Origin: an uncultured Kiritimatiellota bacterium
GTDB lineage: Bacteria > Verrucomicrobiota > Kiritimatiellia > RFP12 > UBA1067
Direction: 5' to 3'
Length of the DNA stretch: 64,000 bases
Assembly (NCBI GenBank): GCA_934621385.1
Contig: CAKTUI010000001.1
Span: 62,001-126,000, forward strand
The position numbers and the translations under genes were made by a program. The notes below the pieces were generated by a model that had not been told where the DNA came from, did not search any database, and saw only the letters and a program-made list of their open reading frames with translations. The number at the start of each line of letters is the position of its first letter. Position 1 is the stretch's first letter. Shown piece after piece: positions 34,293 to 42,255 of this stretch.

Positions 34293-34360
34293 TTGACTTA
34301 CCCTCGGCTAATTTGGTATCATATGCGCCAACTTAGCGAAGGCTAATGTTGTTAGCCGAG
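34293..34360 (+). promoter_or_regulatory. feo promoter with repeated TTAGCC/GGCTAA operator-like sites
   Basis: TTGACT (34293-34298) and the extended -10 TGGTATCAT (TATCAT 34317-34322) are 18 bases apart. CTCGGCTAA (34303-34311), between the boxes, is the perfect inverse of TTAGCCGAG (34352-34360). Two more palindromes overlap inside: TTAGC-GAAG-GCTAA (34333-34346) and GGCTAA-TGTTG-TTAGCC (34341-34357). Four such half-sites around the transcript start look like a metalloregulator operator; the spacing resembles DtxR/IdeR-type sites more than a Fur box. The regulator is not in the window. Confidence 0.6.
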
Positions 34361-34388
34361 AGGAACTCGGCGGAAAGAAGCAGAGGAT

Positions 34389-34607
34389 ATGCCGTTGGCG
34401 TTGATGAAGACAGGTTCGAGAGCGCGGGTCATGGCCATTTCTGGCAATGACACCGTGAAGAAGCATTTGGGTAGCCTCGGGCTGATTCCCGGGGCGGTGA
34501 TTTCGATTGTCCAGGTTTCCGCCGGCAATATGGTCGTCGGCATTCAGGATAGCCGAATCGCCATTAACGACGAGTTGACGCGGCGCGTACGGGTTGAACC
34601 CATGTAA
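34389..34607 (+). CDS. feoA: FeoA-like ferrous iron transport accessory protein (first copy)
   Basis: A 72-residue SH3-like FeoA domain. VKKHLGSLGLIPGAVISIVQ near residues 23-42 and NMVVGIQDSRIAINDELTRRV near residues 47-67 match the family pattern (R/K-LxxLGL-PG and a final Leu/Val/Val strand with an R-I-A/L turn). FeoA acts in the cytoplasm with FeoB during Fe(II) import. It is the first of two tandem feoA genes in front of feoB, as in several anaerobes. It follows the operator-like promoter by a leader of about 60 bases; GAAAGAAGCAGAGGAT precedes the ATG. Confidence 0.9.
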   Translation: MPLALMKTGSRARVMAISGNDTVKKHLGSLGLIPGAVISIVQVSAGNMVVGIQDSRIAINDELTRRVRVEPM

Positions 34608-34642
34608 AATGCGGGGAGAATGAATTTTGAAAGGTTAAACCA

Positions 34643-34864
34643 ATGAAGACACTCAGTGAACTGAAAGTTGGCGAATCGGGGCGCGTGGCGCGTCTGACTG
34701 GTGAAGGGGCCGTCAAGCGGAGAATTATGGATATGGGATTGACGAAAGGGTCGGAGGTCGTCGTGCGCAAGGTCGCGCCACTTGGCGATCCGATTGAAAT
34801 CACCGTCCGGGGGTATGAACTCTCCATCCGCAAGGATGAGGCGGCCAAGGTCGAGATGGCTTAA
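34643..34864 (+). CDS. feoA: FeoA-like ferrous iron transport accessory protein (second copy)
   Basis: A 73-residue FeoA domain: KVGESGRVARLTGEGAVKRR (8-27), then RIMDMGLTKGSEVVVRKVAP and the final PIEITVRGYELSIRKDEA. It is closer to the textbook FeoA sequence than the first copy and is probably the main partner of FeoB. It has an AAAGG ribosome site before ATG 34643 and stops 24 bases before the feoB start. Two divergent copies suggest different contacts with FeoB rather than simple dosage. Confidence 0.93.
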   Translation: MKTLSELKVGESGRVARLTGEGAVKRRIMDMGLTKGSEVVVRKVAPLGDPIEITVRGYELSIRKDEAAKVEMA

Positions 34865-34888
34865 GTCGTAAGGAAAGGCAGAACGGAT

Positions 34889-37495
34889 ATGTCTATCAAA
34901 ATCGCCCTCGCGGGCAATCCGAACTCGGGCAAGACAACGCTCTTCAATGCGTTGACCGGTTCGAATCAGTACGTCGGCAACTGGCCGGGCGTGACGGTTG
35001 AGAAGAAGGATGGCCTTCTTGAAGGAGCGAAGGATGTCGTGATTCAGGACTTGCCCGGCATCTATTCGCTGTCACCCTATTCCCTTGAAGAGAAGGTTTC
35101 GCGCAAGTATCTCGTTGAGGATAATCCCGACGGAATTCTGAACATTGTCGATGGAACAAACATCGAGCGCAACCTCTACCTCTCCACACAGCTTTCCGAG
35201 TTGGGTCTCCCGATGGTGATGGCCGTCAATATGATGGATGTCGTGCGGAAGAACGGGGACAAGATTGACTTTGCGAAGATTGGCCGCGAACTGAACTGCG
35301 AGGTCATCGGCATCAGCGCCCAGAAGGGTGAGGGATGTCGCGAGGCTGCGGCGAAGATCGTTGCGCTGGCTCGTGCGGGCAAGAAGGGCGAGGTTCCGCA
35401 CGTCTTCACGGGTTCGGTTGAACACGCGATTGCCCACATCGAGGAGTCCATTCAGGATCGCGTCAAGAAGAGTGCCATTCGCTGGTACGCCATCAAGGTG
35501 TTCGAGCGCGATGAGGAGATTGTGAAGTCCATTGGCCTCCCGGCCGATGTCTTGGAGCACATTGAGGAGCACATCAAGGACTGCGAGAAGGAACTGGACG
35601 ATGACGCTGAGTCGATTATCACGAATCAGCGCTATGACTTCATCCAGAACCTGATGTCCTCGGCCCTGACGAAGAATCAGGAACGGCGCAACAAGGCGAC
35701 GCTCTCTGATAAGATTGACAAGATTGTCACGAACCGCCTTTTGGCTTTGCCGATCTTCATCCTGTCGCTTTGCGTGATGTGGTTCTTGGCGGTTGCCGAT
35801 GGCGGGCCGGGAACGGTGCTCACCGACTGGGCGAATGACGGCTTCCTCGGTGACGGCTGGCATTTGCCGTTCACGACCCATGAGTTCAAATGTCCCGAGA
35901 AGGATTGCGGCGCGGCGTGTGCGGTGTCGGATCCGGCTTGCGCATGCAAGTCGTGCCAGCAGTACGGCGGTCTTGAGTATGAGGATGCACAGGACAAGTT
36001 CGCACACGAGGAGGCCTCGAAGACCAAGTGGGAAGAAGCCTATCGCGAAGCCTATGATGCCAAGAATGGCGAAGGCTCCTATGAAGCGGCACTTGCCAAG
36101 GCCAACGAGGGAGCCGAAGAACCCAGCGAGTTCGAGGTTCTCGATGCCGACCTTGCCAAGACGGTCGTCGCCCAGGGTGCCTTCGTCGAGGATGAGGAGA
36201 CGGGCGAACCCGCCGAAAACGACGAGGGCGAACCCGAGTACTGGGATGTCGATTACGCGGCCTATCAGGCGGCAGCTGAGTACGAGGAACCCGATCCGTC
36301 TGCGTTTGGCGTGTGGGTGCCTGGCATTTCGGCGCTGATTTCTGAGGGGTTGGAGAAGATTGGCGCCAACGAAATGGTGTCCTCGCTTGTCAATGACGGC
36401 GCGTGGGGTGGCGTGGCAACGGTCCTTGGCTTCGTCCCGGTGATTACGATCGTGTTCCTGTTCCTCGCATTCCTTGAGGACTGCGGCTACATGGCGCGTG
36501 TGGCATTCATCATGGACCGCCTCTTCCGCAAATTCGGACTGTCGGGCAAGAGCTTCATTCCGATGATTGTCGGCAAGGGCTGCGGCGTGCCGGCCGTGAT
36601 GGCGGCACGGACGATTGAGAACGAGCGCGACCACCGCATGACGGTGATTCTTGCGACGTTCATCCCGTGCGGTGCGAAGACGGTGATTATCGCCATGTTC
36701 GCGGCCATCTTCTTCCGTGAGATGTGGTATGTTGCCGCGCTGATGGATGTCATTGGCATCGCCATTATCGTTCTCGGCGGTATCGCACTGAAGAAGTCTC
36801 GTGCCTTTGCGGGCGAGGCGGCCCCGTTCGTGATGGAATTGCCGGCCTACCACCTGCCGACGGTGAAGGGCATTCTGATTCACACCTGGCAGCGCGTGAA
36901 GGGGTATATGCTCAAGGCTGGTCTCATCATCTTCCCGGCGTGCGTCTTCCTCTGGTTCATCATGCACTTCGACTGGTCGCTGAACCTGCTGGCGGACGAG
37001 GAGATTGAGCGTTCGATTCTGCATGACCTCGGCTCGTGGATTGCATGGCTCTTCGCTCCGCTTGGTTTTGGTACCTGGCAGGGCGCGGCGGCGACGGTCT
37101 CGGCCGAAATCGCGAAGGAGCAGGCGACGGCAACACTCGGACTTGTCGCGGCGAATATGGACGGTGGAACGACGGCGGCGCATATTGCGAACCTCTTCAA
37201 GTCGTTCGGCGGATTCCCGAAACTCGCGGCATTCTCGTTCATGGTCTTCAACCTCTTCATCCCGCCGTGCATGGTCGCCATTGCGACGACCTTCCGCGAG
37301 ATGGGTTCGGCCAAGTGGGGATGGCTGGCAATTGCCTTCCAGCTCTTCGTCGGGTATGTCATTTCCCTGTCGTGCTATCAGATTGGCATCCTGATTGTCG
37401 GTGGAGTCTTCTCCGTCTGGACGGTCGTGGCGATTCTCGTTGACCTCTACTGCCTCTGGGCGATCTTCCGTCCGGCGAGAAAGGCGGTGGCCTAA
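34889..37495 (+). CDS. feoB: Ferrous iron transporter FeoB with a Cys-rich and acidic insertion
   Basis: An 868-residue inner-membrane Fe(II) transporter. The N-terminal GTPase domain has G1 GNPNSGKTT (9-17), G3 DLPG (54-57) and G4 NMMD (114-117), followed by a helical spacer and the membrane core with the two gate regions (FLAFLEDCGYMARVAF and GKGCGVPAVMAARTI near 525-575). Between the first transmembrane segment (about 284-303) and the first gate lies an unusual extra stretch, about residues 325-475. It contains six Cys (335, 340, 344, 351, 353, 356) and then a Glu/Asp-rich segment. By topology this loop should face the periplasm. E. coli FeoB is about 770 residues, so the insertion explains the excess length. 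Confidence 0.93.
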   Translation: MSIKIALAGNPNSGKTTLFNALTGSNQYVGNWPGVTVEKKDGLLEGAKDVVIQDLPGIYSLSPYSLEEKVSRKYLVEDNPDGILNIVDGTNIERNLYLSTQLSELGLPMVMAVNMMDVVRKNGDKIDFAKIGRELNCEVIGISAQKGEGCREAAAKIVALARAGKKGEVPHVFTGSVEHAIAHIEESIQDRVKKSAIRWYAIKVFERDEEIVKSIGLPADVLEHIEEHIKDCEKELDDDAESIITNQRYDFIQNLMSSALTKNQERRNKATLSDKIDKIVTNRLLALPIFILSLCVMWFLAVADGGPGTVLTDWANDGFLGDGWHLPFTTHEFKCPEKDCGAACAVSDPACACKSCQQYGGLEYEDAQDKFAHEEASKTKWEEAYREAYDAKNGEGSYEAALAKANEGAEEPSEFEVLDADLAKTVVAQGAFVEDEETGEPAENDEGEPEYWDVDYAAYQAAAEYEEPDPSAFGVWVPGISALISEGLEKIGANEMVSSLVNDGAWGGVATVLGFVPVITIVFLFLAFLEDCGYMARVAFIMDRLFRKFGLSGKSFIPMIVGKGCGVPAVMAARTIENERDHRMTVILATFIPCGAKTVIIAMFAAIFFREMWYVAALMDVIGIAIIVLGGIALKKSRAFAGEAAPFVMELPAYHLPTVKGILIHTWQRVKGYMLKAGLIIFPACVFLWFIMHFDWSLNLLADEEIERSILHDLGSWIAWLFAPLGFGTWQGAAATVSAEIAKEQATATLGLVAANMDGGTTAAHIANLFKSFGGFPKLAAFSFMVFNLFIPPCMVAIATTFREMGSAKWGWLAIAFQLFVGYVISLSCYQIGILIVGGVFSVWTVVAILVDLYCLWAIFRPARKAVA

Positions 37496-37657
37496 ATGAA
37501 CGCGGCATCCGTTCTCGTCCTGGTCGTTGTGCTCGTCTTGGCGGCGCTTGCTACCTGGTACTGCCGCGCCAAGGGGGCACCCTGCGAGGGCGGATGCGCC
37601 TGCACCGGCTGCTGTGCGAAGTGCAAGCACCGGTGCGCCCATCGGACACTTTCCTAA
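37496..37657 (+). CDS. FeoB-associated Cys-rich membrane protein
   Basis: A 53-residue protein encoded directly behind feoB (the ATG uses the base after the stop). It has one transmembrane helix (SVLVLVVVLVLAALATWY, residues 5-22) and a short cytoplasmic or periplasmic tail with eight Cys in 25 residues, in the pattern C-x6-C-x3-C-x-C-x2-CC-x2-C-x3-C starting at residue 23. Tiny Cys-rich membrane proteins of this kind follow feoB in many bacteria and are thought to help iron transfer. It is too short for common ORF cut-offs. The Cys-rich FeoB loop next door makes a shared metal-binding role attractive, but that is inference. Confidence 0.85.
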   Translation: MNAASVLVLVVVLVLAALATWYCRAKGAPCEGGCACTGCCAKCKHRCAHRTLS

Positions 37658-37705
37658 ACTAAGTATTGGAAACTAACAAAACAAAAAAATAAGGAAATAA
37701 AGTAA

Positions 37706-38641
37706 ATGAACTCAAAGCACATGTTGGCAATGCTCTGTGCAGCTGCGGTTGGCAGCGGTGTTTGCGCCGCCGAGAGCACGGCGGAAAAGGAAGAGACCCC
37801 TCAGGGTTGGAACTATGAGGCGGGTAGCGGCATCAGCTATGGCGAAACCCCAATCGTCACGGCTGAATTCGGCCTTGCGTTTGATTCGAAGTTCCTCAGC
37901 TACGGCCTCGTGGACAACAACGAGCCGATTCTGACGCCGTCCGCGTCGATTACCTTCCTTGATTGGCTGACCTTCAATGTCGAGTCAATCTTCGACATGA
38001 CCCCTTATGGGCGTAAGGAGAACGCGGATGGCGAAGAGGCCTACTGCAACCGTGCTGGTAAGTACCAGGAGCTGGATCCGGGCGTGTCCATCGGGCACTC
38101 GTTCAGCCCGGACGACTACGAGTGGCTGCCGACGACCGTTGAATTCTCGCTCGGTTATATGTACGAGTATCATCCGCGGTCCTTCAATGTCGGACAGGAC
38201 GACACGCAGTTCATCACCTTTGATGTGTCGCTTCCCGACCTGTGGATTGAGCCGACGTTCTCCTACGAGCGCGACATTGACCGTGATGACGGTACCTACC
38301 TCAACCTTGAACTCGGACACACCTTCGAGATTACCGATTCGTTCACGATTCGCCCGGCGGTTGCCCAGGGCCTCGGCAATACCCGCCGCGTGAAGAGCTA
38401 CATTCCGAATCACCGCAATCCCGACAGCGAACTTGACCACGGCGGTCTGATGGACTCCTGCATCAAGATTGAGGCGGAGTACGCGATTACGGACTGGCTG
38501 ACGGTGGGTGGCTATGTCGCCTACACGGACTACCTCTTCGACAAGCGTATGCGCGAGGGTGCGCGTGACTACGAGGCGACCGGCAAGTGGGACGAGAGCT
38601 ACAACTTCACCTGTGGGCTTTCGGTCACGGCGACCTTCTAA
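37706..38641 (+). CDS. Outer-membrane beta-barrel protein
   Basis: A 311-residue exported protein with a signal peptide (MNSKHMLAMLCAAAVGSGVCA-AES). The mature part is made of alternating strands such as VEFSLGYMYEYHP, IEPTFSYERDI, TYLNLELGHTFEIT and LTVGGYVAYTDYLF and ends in Phe (SVTATF), the classic outer-membrane insertion signal. It may form a barrel of 12 or more strands. It follows the feo genes by about 48 bases and precedes a strong terminator, so it probably belongs to the iron regulon, perhaps as an iron-related pore. The family is not recognised. AAGGAAATAAAG before ATG 37706 is the ribosome site. Confidence 0.75.
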   Translation: MNSKHMLAMLCAAAVGSGVCAAESTAEKEETPQGWNYEAGSGISYGETPIVTAEFGLAFDSKFLSYGLVDNNEPILTPSASITFLDWLTFNVESIFDMTPYGRKENADGEEAYCNRAGKYQELDPGVSIGHSFSPDDYEWLPTTVEFSLGYMYEYHPRSFNVGQDDTQFITFDVSLPDLWIEPTFSYERDIDRDDGTYLNLELGHTFEITDSFTIRPAVAQGLGNTRRVKSYIPNHRNPDSELDHGGLMDSCIKIEAEYAITDWLTVGGYVAYTDYLFDKRMREGARDYEATGKWDESYNFTCGLSVTATF

Positions 38642-38666
38642 TCTGACGGCTGTTTGAAAGATTGGC

Positions 38667-38715
38667 CCGTCCCCGGCAGGATTCGTTTCTCCCCTGCCGG
38701 GGACGGACTGTTTTT
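38667..38715 (+). terminator. Strong terminator after the feo/barrel operon, fused to the next promoter
   Basis: A 14-base perfect stem (CCGTCCCCGGCAGG at 38667-38680, CCTGCCGGGGACGG at 38693-38706) with a 12-base loop is followed by ACTGTTTTT. The T tract is at the same time the T-rich front of the hrpB extended -10 box. Confidence 0.92.
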
Positions 38716-38723
38716 GGTATAAT
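38716..38723 (+). promoter_or_regulatory. Promoter of hrpB
   Basis: TTTTTGGTATAAT with TATAAT at 38718-38723, directly after the terminator. The gap to ATG 38741 is 17 bases, so the leader is only about ten bases and holds no ribosome site. Confidence 0.65.
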
Positions 38724-38740
38724 GCTTCCCCAATAGGCCT

Positions 38741-41110
38741 ATGTTTCCAGTTGAAGAGAAGATTGAGGAAATTCGCCGCGCCTTGGCGCGGAATCACGAT
38801 GTGGTCCTGACGGCCCCCCCGGGGAGCGGCAAGACGACGTGTGTGCCGCCTGCGCTACTTGACGAGCCGTGGCTCGCCGGCAAGAAAATTGTCATGCTTG
38901 AGCCGCGTCGCATCGCCGCCCGAACCTGCGCCCAGTACATGGCCCACCGGCGCGGCGAACCTGTTGGCGAAACGATTGGCTACCAGGTACGGCTGGAACG
39001 CAAGGTCTCGCCGCGAACGCGGCTGGAGGTCGTGACGGAAGGCCTCCTGACCCAGCGGCTCCTGAACGATCCCGAACTGAGCGGTGTTGGACTCCTCATC
39101 TTTGATGAGTTCCACGAGCGGTCCCTCGCCTGCGATCTCAGTTATGCCCTTGCGGTCGAGGTCCGTCGGGCCCTGCGGCCTGACTTGCGGATTCTCGTGA
39201 TGTCCGCCACACTGGAAGCGGACGAGGTCGCCGCGCATCTTGGGGATGCCGATGTCGTGCGGGCGGAAGGTCGGATGTTCCCGGTCGAGACACGCTATCT
39301 TGGCGACATGACCATGAGCGCGGCGGTTTCGCGTGCCCTCCGGGAGACGCAGGGCGATATCCTCTGCTTCTTGCCGGGCGAAGGCGAAATCCGTCGCACG
39401 GCCGAGAGCCTGTCGGCGGTCGGGCCAGGTGTCGCCATTCTTCCGCTGTATGGCTCCTTGCCAAAGGATGAGCAGGATCGGGTCTTTGCGTCCTCGAATG
39501 TGCAGAAGGTCATCTTGGCGACCTCCATCGCCGAGACCTCGGTGACGATTCCGGGCATTTCGTGCGTCATCGATTCGGGACTGATGCGCGTGCCGCGCTT
39601 TTCACCGTCCACGGGTATGAGCGGACTCGTCACGCTACCGCTTTCACAGGATCGGGCTGAACAGCGGCGCGGACGTGCCGGACGCGTCCAGGCGGGTGTC
39701 TGCTACCGGCTTTGGACGGAAGGTGAGAATCTCATCCGCCCGAAACGGATGATACCCGAGATTCTGGATGCTGACTTGAGTTCCCTTGTTCTGACAAGTG
39801 CCGCGTGGGGAGCACTTGGACGGCTGGACTTGCCCTGGATGACACCGCCGTCGGCGAGTTCGTGGAGCCGTGCCATTGAATTGCTGAAGATGCTGGGGGC
39901 TTTGGACAAGGATGGGCGAATGACCGAAAAGGGCGGCGAGATGGCATCCCTTCCCATGCACCCCCGGCTTGCGAATATGTGCCTTGGTGGTGGCGATCCG
40001 CTACTCGCGGCCATCGTTGAGGAGGGCGGACGGTTGCGTGAGACGGATATCCGCCGCGTGGCCGACCTCCTGCGCGAGACGCCCCATGCGTCCCTTTCGC
40101 GGCGGATTCTCCAGCTTTCGCGGCGGTTTGAGGGCGGACTGAGGAAACCAGTGAAGAAGTCGGGTCTTTCGGAAGGAGCAATGTTGGCACTGGCCTATCC
40201 TGATCGCATCGGGCGGAATCGGGGGAACGGATCGTTCCGTATGGTTTCGGGGCGCGGCGCTTTCTTGGATCAGACGGATGCCCTGGCGAAATCGCCCTAT
40301 CTCGTCTGCTGTGAACTGGATGACCGTGTTGGAGATGCGAAGATCTTCCTTGCCTGTCCAATAGAGGAGTTTGAAATCGAATCGCTTTTTGCCGCGCAGA
40401 TTGTTGAGGAGCCCTTGTGCGAATGGGATCGGCGCAACGACCGCGTGAAGTGCGTCCTTCGACGGAAGTTGGGTGAGATGACGCTTCGCGAAAGTGCCGC
40501 GCAACCTGCACCTGACCAGGTTGTCCCTGCGCTGATGGACGGCATTCGGATCAAGGGCGTGGACAATCTGCCGTGCTGGACGAAGGAGTCGCGGCAGTTC
40601 CGAAATCGAATGTCCTTCCTGCATCGGCAGTGCGACTGGCCAGACCCGGACGACGGAAGCCTTCTTGCCGCGCTGCCCGGTTTTGTCTCCGGGATGACGA
40701 AATGGAAGGATCTTGAAAAACTCGACCTCTTCCGCGTCTTTGATTATCTGCTGGCGGAGTCGGGACACGACCGTCGTGAACTTGATCGGCTTGCCCCTGT
40801 GCGGATGGAAGTTCCGAGCGGAAGTCACCTGACGATTCATTACGAGGGCGATGAGCCGACGGTGGAAGCCCGCCTGCAGGAGTGCTTCGGACTGATGTCA
40901 ACGCCGAAGATTGCGGGGGGCAAGGTGCCGGTTGTCATGACGCTCTTGTCCCCGGCACACCGTCCCGTGCAGATTACAAAGGATCTTGCCGGATTCTGGC
41001 GCGAGGGCTATCAGCTCGTGCGAAAGGAATTGCGTGGACGCTACCCCAAGCACTATTGGCCTGAAGATCCGTTGACGGCGACGGCCACGCGCCGCGTCCG
41101 TCCGCATTAG
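38741..41110 (+). CDS. hrpB: ATP-dependent helicase HrpB
   Basis: A 789-residue DEAH/RHA-type helicase of the bacterial HrpB group. Visible motifs are TAPPGSGKTT (Walker A, near residue 25), EPRRIAARTCA (Ia), DEFHERS in place of DEAH (near 123), SATLEA, SIAETSVTIPG near 261 and QRRGRAGRVQAGVCYRLW near 308, followed by the winged-helix/HA2-like part and the conserved HrpB C-terminal domain (LTIHYEGDEPTVEARLQECFG near residue 698). Substrate and role of HrpB are poorly known in general. It is transcribed alone from a promoter fused to the preceding terminator and converges with the R-M operon. Confidence 0.95.
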   Translation: MFPVEEKIEEIRRALARNHDVVLTAPPGSGKTTCVPPALLDEPWLAGKKIVMLEPRRIAARTCAQYMAHRRGEPVGETIGYQVRLERKVSPRTRLEVVTEGLLTQRLLNDPELSGVGLLIFDEFHERSLACDLSYALAVEVRRALRPDLRILVMSATLEADEVAAHLGDADVVRAEGRMFPVETRYLGDMTMSAAVSRALRETQGDILCFLPGEGEIRRTAESLSAVGPGVAILPLYGSLPKDEQDRVFASSNVQKVILATSIAETSVTIPGISCVIDSGLMRVPRFSPSTGMSGLVTLPLSQDRAEQRRGRAGRVQAGVCYRLWTEGENLIRPKRMIPEILDADLSSLVLTSAAWGALGRLDLPWMTPPSASSWSRAIELLKMLGALDKDGRMTEKGGEMASLPMHPRLANMCLGGGDPLLAAIVEEGGRLRETDIRRVADLLRETPHASLSRRILQLSRRFEGGLRKPVKKSGLSEGAMLALAYPDRIGRNRGNGSFRMVSGRGAFLDQTDALAKSPYLVCCELDDRVGDAKIFLACPIEEFEIESLFAAQIVEEPLCEWDRRNDRVKCVLRRKLGEMTLRESAAQPAPDQVVPALMDGIRIKGVDNLPCWTKESRQFRNRMSFLHRQCDWPDPDDGSLLAALPGFVSGMTKWKDLEKLDLFRVFDYLLAESGHDRRELDRLAPVRMEVPSGSHLTIHYEGDEPTVEARLQECFGLMSTPKIAGGKVPVVMTLLSPAHRPVQITKDLAGFWREGYQLVRKELRGRYPKHYWPEDPLTATATRRVRPH

Positions 41111-41262
41111 GGCGGATTGCGGACGCGGCGAAATGAAGCTTTGAAGTAAAGTTTTGCGGGATTGACTTGCAAAGGTACGACGCGTCGGATCGTGTGCAGT
41201 ACTTTCACTTCCAAACCCCTCCATGCCAACTGCCGCGAATGGGAGAAGACGGGGCGTAAGGA

Positions 41263-42255
41263 TTACGGTATTTCAATCTTAGTTCTGGACGATCGGTAAA
41301 AGGCGTCGCAGACGGATTTCATAACATGCCAAGCGAGGACGGGAGGAATTGCGTTTCCAAGGGCCTTGTACTGCGCTCGCTCTGTTCCTACAAGGTGGTA
41401 GGATTCTGGGAAGGACTGAATGCGGGCAACTTCGAGCGGCATGAATCGCCGATAGCGTCCGTTGAGCCGCAGAACGGGATCCGTGCCGTTGAGGCTGACT
41501 TTGCAAAGATGGGCGCCGACAGTGTTGCAGGGTTCGCTGAGCGATTGAACACGCCCCTTGCCCATCTCAGGCTTTGCCGCGAGTAGACCTGAAACGGCGC
41601 GCTCGCTGAAATAGTACTTGGCGGGAACGGATTCTTCATTCACAACCACATCTGCGAGAGTCGGTGTGTAGGTAACGGGCATCGGAGGTCTGAAGGCATC
41701 CATCGTCTCGGGGTCGCGAAATCCGATGATGAAGACGCGCTCGCGGCGTTGGGGAACGCCGTAGAATCGGGCATTAAGAAGCATGTGCATTAGATGATAG
41801 CCGCAATCACGCAAGGAGCGCATGATGATTTGAAATGCAGTTCCGCCGTTTGCGGAGAGAATACCCTTGACATTCTCGCAGAGAAATCCTTTTGGTTGAT
41901 GGGACTTGAGGAAACGGCAGACCTCTTCAAAGAGCGTTCCCTTGTCGCTGTCGCGAATGCCGAGGCGCGGCGGATTCTGGGCAACGATGGAGAAACTTTG
42001 ACAGGGAAATCCTGCAGTTAAGAAGTCGTAGGGTGGAACTGTTTCAGCTCGTACCTGCCGAATGTCGGTTCGGTCGATCTTCAACTTGAAGTTTTCGTCA
42101 AATAGGTTGCAGGCACCAGGGTCGAAGTCATTCGCGTAGACAAGACTAGTTGGAAGGGATGCATAGTGGTGTCCGCAGAATTCAAATCCACCTTGAACGC
42201 CGATATCCGTTCCTCCGCAGCCTGCGAAAAGTGATGCAATTTTCAATCGTGCCAT
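41263..42255 (-). CDS. DNA cytosine-5 methyltransferase (M1 of the R-M operon)
   Basis: A 330-residue C5 methyltransferase. Motif I is SLFAGCGGTDIG (8-19), the catalytic PCQ motif is GFPCQSFS near residue 82, motif VI is ENVKGIL near 129, motif VIII QRRERVFIIG near 170 and motif X GNAIPPVLAWH near 304. The target-recognition region lies between VIII and IX. It is the third gene of an operon; its start overlaps the nuclease gene by 13 bases. A second, different C5 enzyme is the first gene, suggesting that the system recognises an asymmetric site and needs one enzyme per strand. The coding sequence is visibly more A+T-rich than surrounding genes, a sign of acquisition. Confidence 0.93.
   Translation of the reverse strand: MARLKIASLFAGCGGTDIGVQGGFEFCGHHYASLPTSLVYANDFDPGACNLFDENFKLKIDRTDIRQVRAETVPPYDFLTAGFPCQSFSIVAQNPPRLGIRDSDKGTLFEEVCRFLKSHQPKGFLCENVKGILSANGGTAFQIIMRSLRDCGYHLMHMLLNARFYGVPQRRERVFIIGFRDPETMDAFRPPMPVTYTPTLADVVVNEESVPAKYYFSERAVSGLLAAKPEMGKGRVQSLSEPCNTVGAHLCKVSLNGTDPVLRLNGRYRRFMPLEVARIQSFPESYHLVGTERAQYKALGNAIPPVLAWHVMKSVCDAFYRSSRTKIEIP

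Noticed and set aside
35072..37642. Long minus-strand open frame of 856 codons opposite feoB
   Set aside because: Its sequence is low-complexity and rich in Arg, His and Asp, as expected for the antisense of a G+C-rich gene. feoB on the plus strand has full family motifs. Similar long antisense frames opposite LptD/LpxK (56350-58263), the helicase (29116-30732) and PFK (25583-26791) were dropped for the same reason.
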